Assembly: GCF_041929345.1 (NCBI RefSeq)
Contig: NZ_JBHFNQ010000204.1
Coordinates: 27,228 to 91,227 of the forward strand
Reading direction: 5' to 3'
DNA length: 64,000 bases
Origin: Floridanema aerugineum
GTDB lineage: Bacteria > Cyanobacteriota > Cyanobacteriia > Cyanobacteriales > Aerosakkonemataceae
In this document: positions 52,072-60,635 of the stretch, in pieces
How the letters are laid out: each line of letters starts with the position of its first letter
Position numbering within the stretch: the first letter of the stretch is position 1
Translations under genes and position numbers: made by a program
Notes under the pieces: model-generated
Databases searched by the model: none
Seen by the model: the letters and a program-made list of their open reading frames with translations, nothing else
What the model was told of the DNA's origin: nothing

Positions 52072-52506
52072 ATGAAAAAATTGTACAGAATTCATCAATA
52101 TATTCTCATTGCTAGTTTAGCCTTCGTACCGACGATCGCACTAGCCCAATATGGTACACCCAAAGCCAATCAAAATGGGGATTTTACTACTAGCGTGCCA
52201 GCCAATATTTTCCGTAATTATTGGATAGTGGTTGACTCAGATCCTAGAGGACTTAATTGCCGTTGGTCGCCGCAACTACCGCGACGCGAATGGGATGCGG
52301 ATAATGTAGTGTGGCCTACCCTGAATATTGAACAATGGCCTGTGGTACGGCGTTTTCCCAAGAACACGCGCCTGACGGTTTATCATGGTCATGGTGGTGG
52401 TACGATGCTCAATGACACCAGGGGTTTACCTTGGGTAACAGTAGATTTGGGAGATGATCGGGCTTGCTTGGTACGAGCTAATCAAAGGTTCATCAAGCCG
52501 GATTGA
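52072..52506 (+). CDS. Exported SH3-like protein, 144 aa
   Basis: A signal peptide (about residues 1-25, ending ALAQ) precedes a mature region with YWIVVDSDPRGLNCRWSPQLPRREWD, then RRFPKNTRLTVYHGHGGGTMLNDTRGLPWVTVDLG, the pattern of a bacterial SH3 domain with two Cys (C63-type and ACLV). Such domains bind cell-wall peptides, but a role here is not shown. Monocistronic by context. Confidence 0.6.
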   Translation: MKKLYRIHQYILIASLAFVPTIALAQYGTPKANQNGDFTTSVPANIFRNYWIVVDSDPRGLNCRWSPQLPRREWDADNVVWPTLNIEQWPVVRRFPKNTRLTVYHGHGGGTMLNDTRGLPWVTVDLGDDRACLVRANQRFIKPD

Positions 52507-52944
52507 TTATAGTCTCAAAGATAGCGATCGCACTCGCAATATTCCAACGAATAACCGTCAGCTAAAATTGGTGTAATGTTAGATTTGGACTTGCGCTTGC
52601 AGGTCTTGGAGACTGAACGTATCCCCATTACTAAATACAAACTGTTCGACGTTCGAGAAATTCATGTTTCCAATTTGAATGTCAAACGAACTATTTCAAC
52701 TATTGATTATTTTTGAACGATGGATATTCGTAAACTATAACAGGGTTGGGGGTGATTCTGTGGTTTGTAAACTGTCATTAACTGCGATCGCACTCATCCA
52801 TCCAGAAACATGGACAGAGCGATCGCTTATTTCTAATCAGCCTCACAGTTTTGCGAGCGCAGGTAGCTAAACAAAAATGTTCAGGTATTGAAGAGAATCT
52901 AGATCGATAGCTCCCTTAATACTTGCTTGAACAAGCAAACAAAA
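52507..52944. other. Gap with one possible 46-aa frame (52576-52716)
   Basis: An open frame from ATG 52576 reads MLDLDLRLQVLETERIPITK and ends at 52716, with no good ribosome site. It could be a remnant. The remaining bases show two GCGATCGC-containing words and no repeat. Confidence 0.3.
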
Positions 52945-54726
52945 CTAAAATTCACAAAACACTTCTGACAACAATTCTGAAATCGCTGTCACTCCAGTTC
53001 GTAAAGCCTTTGTTCCGGTTAAAGTTGTCCCATTTTCATCAGTGAAATTCCCGCAATTATCCCACCCAGGAACATTCGCTAACGCTAAACTCTTGCCTAA
53101 CTGATAAACTGCCTCCTCGATCGCATCTTGACTAAAAATAAGTTCCTCTTTAACCTTCTTGCATTCCTCGGCAATTAATTCCAGTTCTACCAATTGCTGA
53201 TATTGTTCTGGTGTCAAGTTACTCGGTTCCACACAGTCAGCATAATTGTTAATCTCTAAAGGAAACTGCCATTTGGTTCCCGGCATTAACACAACTTTAC
53301 CAACTGCTACTGGTTCATCAAATCGCCAATCATTCACGGTTGTTGACCCAGTAAATAATCCAAGTTTTCCCCCATGAATTGGATGTTTGGTAATCTTAAC
53401 TACTGCTCCCGGTTCGACGGTATTAGTATTCTCTATAGTCACAGTTCGACTAAGCTCACTGTTAACAGTTTCGTCAATAGCAGATTCGACTTGTTCTTGA
53501 AGCGATTTGATTTGCTGTTCTTGTGAGTTAATTAGTTGTTGGTATTGATTTAATTTTAAGCGTAAGGTAGTTAATTCATCTGCCAACACATTGCTGTCTA
53601 TCGATGCTGAATTTTCTTTAACTTCTGCGATTTCACTTTTCAGTGCAGCAATAGTTTGATTTTGTTGTCGAACCAGTTCAATCAATTCGTTATACTCACG
53701 AGTAGTAATCGGAATCCCACCACCACCATGTTTACTGGTTGGTTTGTGTAAGTAAGTTGCAATGGCAATAATTAATTCAGCTATCGTTGGCTGAGGATTT
53801 AATTCATCTTTGACTCGCAAACGTGCTAATAAATTGGCTTTGGCTAATACGGCATCAGTATCGGTAATGTGGTAAATCCGCAAAGCGCGATCGATGTCTT
53901 CATCAGTTAACCGACGTAAGGATAAACTTTTATCGATCGCTGAATCTAAACAACCGATCATCTCATCAGTTAACATTAACTGATTCATCAACGAACGTTG
54001 ACATTTGTTGAGTTTCCCTAACTTGCCTTCAATATCATTACGAGTGCGTTCATCATCATTTAACTGCTCGTTTAACCCAGAAATTGTAGCTAACAGATTC
54101 AGAAATTCATCGAAGCTGTCTTTATCTAAAGCCCGGAGTTCGCAGGCTGGTTGCAAATAGATTTCTCCATCCCCAAAGCAACGAATTGATAGCAGTTCGT
54201 TCTCTTCATTGAGTAACAATCCAATTTTGTTGAGGAAAACTACTGGGCTACCCGCTGTTAATGTGGGTTCGATCGCTCTTTCGTTAGTGGACGCTAATCT
54301 TTCCTTGATGAGCGAAATCGTCCATTTGGTTTGAGTCGTAAGAATCGCTTCTACTTGGCTTTCAGTTCCCGCTAACAACAAAGCAGCGTGACACAGAGGC
54401 AGATTCAAAATACGTTCTTGTAAGTTAGGGAATTTCGCTATCAGTTTTGCTTGGGCAGTTAGATTACGGAAGTAACGTACTAGTTCTTTGGGAAAACAGT
54501 GTTTGAGCAGTTTTTGGAATTGGGTTTCGCCTAATGCTGCTTCTAATTCCTTGAGTTTGTCTCCCAGTTCTAATGCTTGCTCTTTGAGGTGAACAAAAGC
54601 TGCGGTGTGAGAATTTCCCAGTTGTATGACTTCTGTAGCTAACTCGACCGTATCAGTGGTGGTGGAATCTGCGAAAGCGAAGCTGTTGAGTTGGTTGGTT
54701 GCAACGAATTTGGTGGTAGATGACAT
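52945..54726 (-). CDS. Large accessory protein with DUF3102-like N-terminus and coiled coil
   Basis: A 593-residue protein of unknown function. The ATG at 54726 (MSSTTKFVATNQ) has a GGAG site eight bases upstream, so the 30 codons before it in the open frame are not used. The N-terminal part (VIQLGNSHTAAFVHLKEQALELGDKLKELEAALGETQFQKLLKHCFP) resembles DUF3102 of phages and plasmids. The middle has helical repeats; a coiled coil lies at about 365-440; a beta-rich KOW/SH3-like patch (PGAVVKITKHPIHGGKLGLF) follows. Plasmid or phage origin is likely; no partner is obvious. Confidence 0.6.
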   Translation of the reverse strand: MSSTTKFVATNQLNSFAFADSTTTDTVELATEVIQLGNSHTAAFVHLKEQALELGDKLKELEAALGETQFQKLLKHCFPKELVRYFRNLTAQAKLIAKFPNLQERILNLPLCHAALLLAGTESQVEAILTTQTKWTISLIKERLASTNERAIEPTLTAGSPVVFLNKIGLLLNEENELLSIRCFGDGEIYLQPACELRALDKDSFDEFLNLLATISGLNEQLNDDERTRNDIEGKLGKLNKCQRSLMNQLMLTDEMIGCLDSAIDKSLSLRRLTDEDIDRALRIYHITDTDAVLAKANLLARLRVKDELNPQPTIAELIIAIATYLHKPTSKHGGGGIPITTREYNELIELVRQQNQTIAALKSEIAEVKENSASIDSNVLADELTTLRLKLNQYQQLINSQEQQIKSLQEQVESAIDETVNSELSRTVTIENTNTVEPGAVVKITKHPIHGGKLGLFTGSTTVNDWRFDEPVAVGKVVLMPGTKWQFPLEINNYADCVEPSNLTPEQYQQLVELELIAEECKKVKEELIFSQDAIEEAVYQLGKSLALANVPGWDNCGNFTDENGTTLTGTKALRTGVTAISELLSEVFCEF

Positions 54727-55076
54727 GATGATGCTCCAATTGACTTGATTTTGAGTTAATGTGTTAGTTGTTTTGATGTTTGAAGTGCGCTCTTGGGTTT
54801 CAGGAGCCACTTCCAATTTCTTTACTTAAATGATTTGTTCTCAGACATAATTAATTCCTCGCTGATGGTTGTGTTCATCGGTGGGGCAGACTACGCGAAT
54901 GCACCACTATGAATCGGCTGGTGGGTATTTCATGGAGTAAGTAGAATTTTGCTTTGTGCTTATCCTAACAGATGTGATTAAGTTTAGCTAGATGTTGTTA
55001 GAATTAGTGACATATACAGAGAAGTCAAGGGAAACTAAGATAAAAAAGGACTTTGCAATAGATTCAGATAAAGCAG
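54727..55076. other. Gap upstream of the RHH gene
   Basis: About 350 bases with no gene. It holds divergent promoters for the large accessory gene and the small RHH gene. No repeats recognised. Confidence 0.35.
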
Positions 55077-55232
55077 ATGGGGAAAACAACCGTCACGGTT
55101 TTTGTTTCCGAAGAAATGAAGGAAGGCTTAAAGAAGCTGGCTGATGTAGAGCAGCGTTCTTTATCTCAAATGGCAGCAATCTTGCTTCAGCAGGGTTTGG
55201 CTAAGGCTAAAGAAGAGGGAAAAATTCAGTAG
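55077..55232 (+). CDS. Small ribbon-helix-helix (CopG-like) protein, 51 aa
   Basis: A 51-residue frame: MGKTTVTVFVSEEMKEGLKKLADVEQRSLSQMAAILLQQGLAKAKEEGK. The strand TTVTVFVSEE, followed by helices ending in SLSQMAAILLQQGL, is the standard RHH DNA-binding fold of CopG-like plasmid regulators and antitoxins. No toxin follows directly. It fits the plasmid-like character of this stretch. Confidence 0.75.
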   Translation: MGKTTVTVFVSEEMKEGLKKLADVEQRSLSQMAAILLQQGLAKAKEEGKIQ

Positions 55233-55791
55233 TGGCTCAAGGGTTGGCGGTTAGTTACTTGCCTTTCCTTCGCCGCTACTAGTTGTTTGCCGAAAAATGC
55301 GATCGCGTAGCGTGTTCTCTTGCGTATCGCTTTTTCCTTAATCAGGTGACTTCTGACCTTCAAGATTAACCTCTCTGGCCAGATTTACCACCAATTGACC
55401 AATAAACCCAAACCCAAGCACAGTTGATGGCAAAGCAAATTTAAAATGATGAATTTCCCTGCTGTCAAAAGTAAAGTTATTTATCATCTTGAAGCAAATG
55501 TTAAAGGAAATGGTAAGTTAATAAGTGAAGCTACAAAGCTTCATCAGATAGAGATTACAGCAATTCGTCCACTATTGAATTAAGGAGGAAAAAAGCTGTT
55601 TCATCTAAAATCGATTCTGTTAACTAACAACAGCACTCAACAACTAGAAAACTGATATTTCCTCAACTGAAACAGGGGAGTAAGACAACTGAATTTGAGT
55701 TTTTCAGTGTCTCTCCAAGTAGCATTAATTAACAGAGGAAATTATTCGGTAAGTCCAGTTTGGGTGCTGTTGTTGTGAAGATTAATTAGGT
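55233..55791. other. Mostly non-coding gap with a 45-aa frame (55446-55583)
   Basis: A frame from ATG 55446 reads MMNFPAVKSKVIYHLEANVKGNG...ITAIRPLLN and stops at 55583. It looks coding-like but is unrecognised, perhaps a remnant. The rest is AT-rich without repeats. Confidence 0.3.
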
Positions 55792-56000
55792 TTTGGGGAA
55801 TTGAGAGCGATTGGTTGCATTTGATTCAAATCATCTAACACAGCATCAGCGATCGAAGTTTCCCTAAACAAGTAGTATTCAGTTAAGCTACCAATCCGAT
55901 AGTTAAAAGGCTTATACCGATGCTTAAAATATAATTCAACATTTCCTCTGTGTTCCCATAGTCGGCTTTTCGGTACAAAAGGAAATCTATAAATCTGTGG
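55792..56000 (-). pseudogene. Coding-like remnant on the minus strand
   Basis: A frame ending at 55792 reads YRFPFVPKSRLWEHRGNVEL, then KPFNYRIGSLTEYYLFRETSIADAVLDDLN. It has no start codon with a ribosome site and overlaps the start of the GUN4 relic, so at least one of the two is broken. Family unknown. Confidence 0.3.
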
Positions 56001-56344
56001 GCAAAGATTATCAGCGATTAGGCGATCGCGTTGGTTGGAGAGTCAACCGAATTTGGCGAGTCAATACTTCGTTATTTGAACCTTTGGTGGGAGAGAACTA
56101 TATACTTACAGATAATGGTCCAGAAGCAGTGGATTTGACTACTGGCGATCGTTGGCGAGTAGCCCAGAAAGTTTGGATTCCTTGGTGGGAAATGACTTTT
56201 AGTTTAGATGCACCACCGGGACATCTTCCGGCTGCTTTCTGGAGTTGGTGGGTGAGATTAGCAGGCAAAAAAAGTACAATGTATCCACGATATCGGGATT
56301 GGATTGGTACTTTGCTTGAGCGTGTGGATGCTTGTGGACTTTAG
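55928..56344 (+). pseudogene. GUN4-domain remnant
   Basis: From about 55964 the frame reads GFSVQKEIYKSVGKDYQRLGDRVGWRVN, which matches the second half of GUN4 domains (compare GFSVQKRIWESV in the kinase at 39060). It then has an unusual ~40-residue insert, then WEMTFSLDAPPGHLPAAFWSWW, the end of GUN4. The first half of the domain is missing and the frame is closed by a stop at 55925-55927. A GTG at 55997 could still give a 115-residue product; decay is more likely. Confidence 0.65.
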
Positions 56345-56571
56345 GATTGAAGGATATTAATTAGTACCAAGCTAGCCACATTTTTCCCATTCGAGAAACC
56401 AGCACCGTCACTCAAATCTTGTTTCTGCTATTAAAATCCATAATTAACAACCTATTGGAATGTATCAGTTGCGTTATGCAATTTTATTAAAGCTTCTCTA
56501 CTTTGCAAGTAACTCACTGTGCCAGATGCTACAGTAATTATTAATCACTTTTACAAGCAAAGGTTGAATAA
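56345..56571. other. Upstream region of the ABC-3C operon
   Basis: About 230 AT-rich bases that should carry the operon promoter. No operator-like repeat was identified. Confidence 0.35.
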
Positions 56572-57282
56572 ATGACTTCTGGCAACTTCGGGCTGAGGCT
56601 GAAACACCTAGAAGACAATATTAAACAAGACTTAGCGTTACTGAAAGATTATGAAGATGCCTTACGCTACGAAGATGACCCACGCAAAAAGGCTAAGTAT
56701 GGTCGAGAAATCGAGCAATTGCGGGAGTCAGCTACTTGCTATCAGAAGGAGTACAGTGAACTGCGAATGCAAGTAACTGGTGAACCTACTGAACAAATGC
56801 AGAATGTAGGTATCCAGTTGCAGCAGATAAACAGTAAATTAGACACCTTATCTGCTGGACAAAGGGCAATTTATGGAAATATTAACGACTTGCGTCAAAG
56901 ACTGCTAGCTCATTACAGTGCTGGAGAGCAGCGTATAATCACTGCTATTACAGCACAGATGGATAAAACCCAATTAGATACGATATCAGTTGTGCTACAA
57001 GCAATTGATAGTGGCAAAGTATCAGATTTAGAAGTACAGCAGATTCTAGATAGTACGCAGCAAATGCTAGTTATATTGAACCAGCGTAATATTTTAACTT
57101 CGGATCAGCAGGAGATTATGGAAGTTATTAAATCACCTGGCATTGATGCAAGACATAGGATCAAAGTTACTATACCCCTTATTCCCTTAATTTTGGGATA
57201 TGAAGGTGAGGTGGATTTAGGAACAGGAATCAATCTTAAAACTGCTTGGCAAAATTTGGTGTTGAGATATAGAGGAGAGTAG
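56572..57282 (+). CDS. Coiled-coil accessory protein of the ABC-3C locus
   Basis: A 236-residue protein, first in the operon. Residues 7-68 form a coiled coil with the hallmark LRYEDDPRKKAKYGREIEQL, nearly the same as in the next gene (LRYEDNEKTKAKLNKEIQEL). A second helical stretch (80-185) follows, then a compact C-terminal part (HRIKVTIPLIPLILGYEGEVDLGTGINLKTAWQNLV, 195-230) with beta-strand character. I recall the coiled-coil and C-terminal motifs from cyanobacterial multidomain STAND-like proteins but cannot name them. It ends four bases before the next start. Probable adaptor or effector partner; a function has not been shown. Confidence 0.75.
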   Translation: MTSGNFGLRLKHLEDNIKQDLALLKDYEDALRYEDDPRKKAKYGREIEQLRESATCYQKEYSELRMQVTGEPTEQMQNVGIQLQQINSKLDTLSAGQRAIYGNINDLRQRLLAHYSAGEQRIITAITAQMDKTQLDTISVVLQAIDSGKVSDLEVQQILDSTQQMLVILNQRNILTSDQQEIMEVIKSPGIDARHRIKVTIPLIPLILGYEGEVDLGTGINLKTAWQNLVLRYRGE

Positions 57283-57285
57283 AGC

Positions 57286-57921
57286 GTGGAGCCACACCAA
57301 AAACGCTTACAAGACTTGGAACAACACCTTTGTGAAAATTTAGAACTACAGAAAAAGCTGGAAGACTCGCTGCGCTACGAAGACAATGAAAAAACGAAAG
57401 CAAAACTAAATAAGGAGATTCAAGAACTAAAAGAAAATATTACGGCTTGCCAAAATGAACTAGATACCGTTACTAAACAAATTACAGAACGCGAAGCTCT
57501 AGCTCGTGAAATGCCATCTGTCACATTTGACGAGCTAGACATTGTAACTAAATTTATTCTTGGTATGCCACCTGCTTCTTCTCAAATCAACTTTGATCTT
57601 ACAAATATAAGCCTGAAAATAGAGAAAAATCATCTTTCTCAGGGAGTCCATTTTCTAATAACTATGGGAATGGGTAAAGTTAGAGAGGTTCATCGTTTCG
57701 TTGAACATAATGCTATTCTATACCCTGATTTCCCAGAAAAACTGAAGGCGGGTTTTCTGGCAGAGTATCGAAGATTACGGATAGCAGGTTTTGAAGGAGA
57801 CGCTTTATTCGATTGTTTGCATAAATTCTCCTGTTGTAATAGTTCAGATATGAAGAGGGCAGCAGCAGGATTAGCAGTTTTATCTTATCTTTTCGAGAGG
57901 TGCGAGGTGTTTGAGCTATGA
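57286..57921 (+). CDS. ABC-3C system probable effector/CTD-type component
   Basis: A 211-residue protein. The N-terminal coiled coil (residues 7-65, LEDSLRYEDNEKTKAKLNKEIQEL) is a paralogue of the previous gene's. The C-terminal ~130 residues (FDELDIVTKFILGM, YPDFPEKLKAGFLAEYRRLRIAGFEGDALFDCLHKF, AAAGLAVLSYLFERCEVFEL) resemble the C-terminal domain by which ABC-3C effectors attach to their middle component. No nuclease or protease motif is visible. It starts at GTG 57286 after GGAG, and its stop overlaps the next ATG (ATGA). Confidence 0.75.
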   Translation: MEPHQKRLQDLEQHLCENLELQKKLEDSLRYEDNEKTKAKLNKEIQELKENITACQNELDTVTKQITEREALAREMPSVTFDELDIVTKFILGMPPASSQINFDLTNISLKIEKNHLSQGVHFLITMGMGKVREVHRFVEHNAILYPDFPEKLKAGFLAEYRRLRIAGFEGDALFDCLHKFSCCNSSDMKRAAAGLAVLSYLFERCEVFEL

Positions 57922-58187
57922 CTCTTTCCAAAAATCCAGGCTCTACTAATAATTTTCCTATGATTCTGCCCACAAAGCATATCTCTACCCGTAACTCCCT
58001 ATTGGGTGTTGGTGCTAAAATTATAGAACAATTGTACTATCCAAAGACTGTTACATCGCTTTGGAATACTGTCTCTACCATGCCAGAAGTTGCCACCTTT
58101 GAACGCTTTGTTTTAACTCTTGACCTTCTGTACATGATTGGAGCCGTTGAGATAGATCAAGGACTGCTTCGTAGGTGTCATCGATGA
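57918..58187 (+). CDS. ABC-three-component system middle component (MC6-like)
   Basis: An 89-residue linker protein. The sequence ILPTKHISTRNSLLGVGAKI, the PKTVTSLWNTV helix and FERFVLTLDLLYMIGAVEIDQGLLRR match, by recall, the MC6 middle-component family that bridges the DUF2326 ATPase and the effector. It overlaps both neighbours by ATGA junctions, so the three proteins are made in fixed ratio. Size is normal. No catalytic residues are expected. Confidence 0.85.
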   Translation: MTLSKNPGSTNNFPMILPTKHISTRNSLLGVGAKIIEQLYYPKTVTSLWNTVSTMPEVATFERFVLTLDLLYMIGAVEIDQGLLRRCHR

Positions 58188-59947
58188 TTCGCATCCGTGC
58201 TGTTCGTTGTAATCATGCTTCCTTTAAGGAAGTACATTTCACACCTGGCTTCAACGTCATTTTGGCGGATCGGACAGAGGTATCTGGTAGTAGGGATTCG
58301 CGTAATGGTCTTGGCAAGTCAACTCTAATCGAAATAATTCACTTTTGTCTTGGAGCCAGTCTACAAAGAGGTAAAGGACTAGGCGTTGTACAACTCAAGG
58401 GTTGGTCTTTTAGCCTAGAACTTACACTCGCTAATCGAGTTGTTATAGTAACCAGAAATACTGAGGAGCCATCAAAGATATTAATTATAGGAGATACTAC
58501 TGATTGGCCTATCCAGCCAAAGGTAAAAGAAGGACAAAAAATTCTTAGTCTTAAGGATTGGACTACAGTCCTGGGCTCTTTAATGTTTGGGCTACCAATT
58601 AGTGATGAAGATAAAAAATATCAACCTAGTTTTAGAAGTTTAATTTCTTATTTTATACGCCGTGGAAGAGATGCCTTTTCTACACCTTTTGAGCATTATA
58701 GAAAGCAGCTAGAGTGGGATAAGCAAGTTAATAATGCTTTTTTACTAGGTCTTGCTTGGGAAGATGCTAGAGACTTACAGCTTTTGAAAGACAGACAAAA
58801 ATTATTAGAAGATTTTAAGAAACTTAAAAAAGATACTGAAACTGGCGTTGTAATCGGAGTACTTGGGTCTTTAGGTGAACTAGAAGCTTTGAAGGTTCAG
58901 GTTGAGTCACAATTGCGTGAGAGAAAAGAAACTCTAAGTAATTTTCGCGTAGCGCCTCAGTACCATGAATTAGAGCAACAAGCTAATCGATTAACTGCCG
59001 AAATTCATGAAGCCACTAATAAAAATATTACAGACCAGAAGCTACTGGAATTTTATGAGCTTAGTTTAGAGTCAGAAAATGAACCATCACCAGACGCAGT
59101 TGTTAGTATATATGAGAGGGCTGGTGTTGAACTTCCAGGTTTAGTGGTTCGGCGGCTGGAAGAAGTAGAAGTTTTTCACCGTCAACTTATAGAAAATAGG
59201 CGTAATTTTCTTGCGGCAGAAATTCAACGACTCAGGCGTGATATTTCGGCTAGAGAAAGCTTACTCAGAGAAAAAATTGAAGAACGTGCTTCTCTATTAG
59301 AAATTCTACAAACTCATGGAGCTTTGGAAGAGTTCACAAGGCTTCAAGAACTTTATCTAGACACCGTAGCCGATCTTAATGAAATTAATAAACGCATAGA
59401 GGAATTAAAAAAATTTGAGGAAGCAAAAAGCAGTTTAAAGATTGAAAAAGAACGCCTTTTGCAACGGGCAAGGCGTGATAAGGAAGAACGGAGTGTTCAA
59501 GTAGAAAGAGCTATGAGTTTCTTTCATGAAAACTCTCGGTTCCTTTACGATGCCCCTGGAAGTCTCTCTATTAATGTAGGTGATAACGGCTTTCAATTTA
59601 GAGTAGATATTAGGCGTGATGGTAGTGAAGGTATCGGTAACATGAAGATATTCTGCTACGACTTAATGTTGGCACAACTTTGGTCTGAACACGATCCATC
59701 ACCACGCCTACTGATTCATGACAGCACCATTTTTGATGGTGTAGATGAGAGACAAGTAGCACTTGCTCTTGAGTTAGCTGATCGCGTATCAAGCAACTGC
59801 GGGTTTCAATATATTTGTACTTTCAACTCAGATATGATTCCCCGTTCCGAGTTCTCACAGGATTTTGAAAAGAATTTTGATTCCTTTGTAAGGCTAAGAC
59901 TGACCGATGATACTGATGAAGGAGGATTACTAGGTATTCGCTTTTAA
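58184..59947 (+). CDS. ABC-3C system SMC-like ATPase with DUF2326 domain
   Basis: A 587-residue SMC/Rad50-like ATPase. Walker A (SRNGLGKST, residues 39-47) lies after an N-terminal strand VILADR. A long coiled coil fills about 190-450. The C-terminal DUF2326 part has Walker B RLLIHDSTIFDGVDERQ (508-524, Asp513) and FQYICTFNSDMIP. These motifs define the ATPase of ABC-three-component conflict systems. ATG at 58184 overlaps the MC6-like stop, preferred to a GTG at 58175. It should sense foreign DNA or its products and switch on the effector; the trigger is unknown. Confidence 0.9.
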   Translation: MIRIRAVRCNHASFKEVHFTPGFNVILADRTEVSGSRDSRNGLGKSTLIEIIHFCLGASLQRGKGLGVVQLKGWSFSLELTLANRVVIVTRNTEEPSKILIIGDTTDWPIQPKVKEGQKILSLKDWTTVLGSLMFGLPISDEDKKYQPSFRSLISYFIRRGRDAFSTPFEHYRKQLEWDKQVNNAFLLGLAWEDARDLQLLKDRQKLLEDFKKLKKDTETGVVIGVLGSLGELEALKVQVESQLRERKETLSNFRVAPQYHELEQQANRLTAEIHEATNKNITDQKLLEFYELSLESENEPSPDAVVSIYERAGVELPGLVVRRLEEVEVFHRQLIENRRNFLAAEIQRLRRDISARESLLREKIEERASLLEILQTHGALEEFTRLQELYLDTVADLNEINKRIEELKKFEEAKSSLKIEKERLLQRARRDKEERSVQVERAMSFFHENSRFLYDAPGSLSINVGDNGFQFRVDIRRDGSEGIGNMKIFCYDLMLAQLWSEHDPSPRLLIHDSTIFDGVDERQVALALELADRVSSNCGFQYICTFNSDMIPRSEFSQDFEKNFDSFVRLRLTDDTDEGGLLGIRF

Positions 59948-60126
59948 TTAAAAATTATATTTAGTAGTATTTTGTATTATGATAGCCACCTGATAGCCAA
60001 AACGCAATTTAAGATAGTCAATAGTCAATATGCAAACAAAAAAATTCACCCCAGAAAACCGATCGCTCTCCAGAGTAAATCCTTCTATATCTTTAACCAG
60101 TAAGGTTTCTGGCTATTTCTTTAATA

Positions 60127-60200
60127 TCGGAGCGACACGATTTGAACGTGCGACCCCCACTACCCCAAAGTGGTGCGCTACCAAGCTGCGCTACGCCCCG
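60127..60200 (-). tRNA. tRNA-Pro (GGG anticodon)
   Basis: The minus strand folds as a cloverleaf: acceptor CGGGGCG/CGCTCCG (with one G-U), D arm GCGCAGCTTGGTAGCGC, anticodon arm CCACT-TTGGGGT-AGTGG with anticodon GGG, variable GGGTC and T arm GCACG-TTCAAAT-CGTGT (one G-U). No CCA is encoded. A plus-strand frame crosses the gene and is spurious. Confidence 0.93.
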
Positions 60201-60246
60201 ATTTCATTTTGCTTATCTAGTATAGCACGAACAAAAGAATTTGCAA

Positions 60247-60618
60247 CTAAAAAACTTGGAAAATTTGAATTGCTTGCAATAAGTGGGGAACTGCTTGTGC
60301 TGACCAACTGCCTTCGCAACGCCGATCGCAATTTACCATTAAATGCAAACTGTAAGAGTGAGGATAACCTTCCACTTCCAGCCAAATTAAGTCAGTTTCG
60401 GCTTCGGTGGCAATTCTTTCCTCATCCATTAATTCACTCGCCATTTGTTCCATTGTGGCTGCTAATTGCGTCAACAAGCGGCAAAAGTCGTTTAACTCTG
60501 CTTCTGTGAGTTCGATCGCCCAATCATCTCCACCCACCAAACCCTGAAATTTTTCAGCTTTCGGGTTCCAACCTATTCGCCAACCGACACCACTTTTAAT
60601 CAATTTGTCATTTGTCAT
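60247..60618 (-). CDS. DUF1818 family protein
   Basis: A 123-residue cyanobacteria-type protein with the DUF1818 pattern: LIKSGVGWRIGWNPKAEKFQGLVGGDDWAIELTEAELNDFCRLLTQLAATMEQM, then LIWLEVEGYPHSYSLHLMV and AVPHLLQAIQIF. The function is not established. It lies between the 213-aa exported protein and the tRNA, on the same strand. Confidence 0.88.
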   Translation of the reverse strand: MTNDKLIKSGVGWRIGWNPKAEKFQGLVGGDDWAIELTEAELNDFCRLLTQLAATMEQMASELMDEERIATEAETDLIWLEVEGYPHSYSLHLMVNCDRRCEGSWSAQAVPHLLQAIQIFQVF

Positions 60619-60635
60619 TGGTTATTTGTCATTGG

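Noticed and set aside
60030..60509. Plus-strand 159-aa open frame.
   Set aside because: It runs through a tRNA and antisense to the DUF1818 gene.
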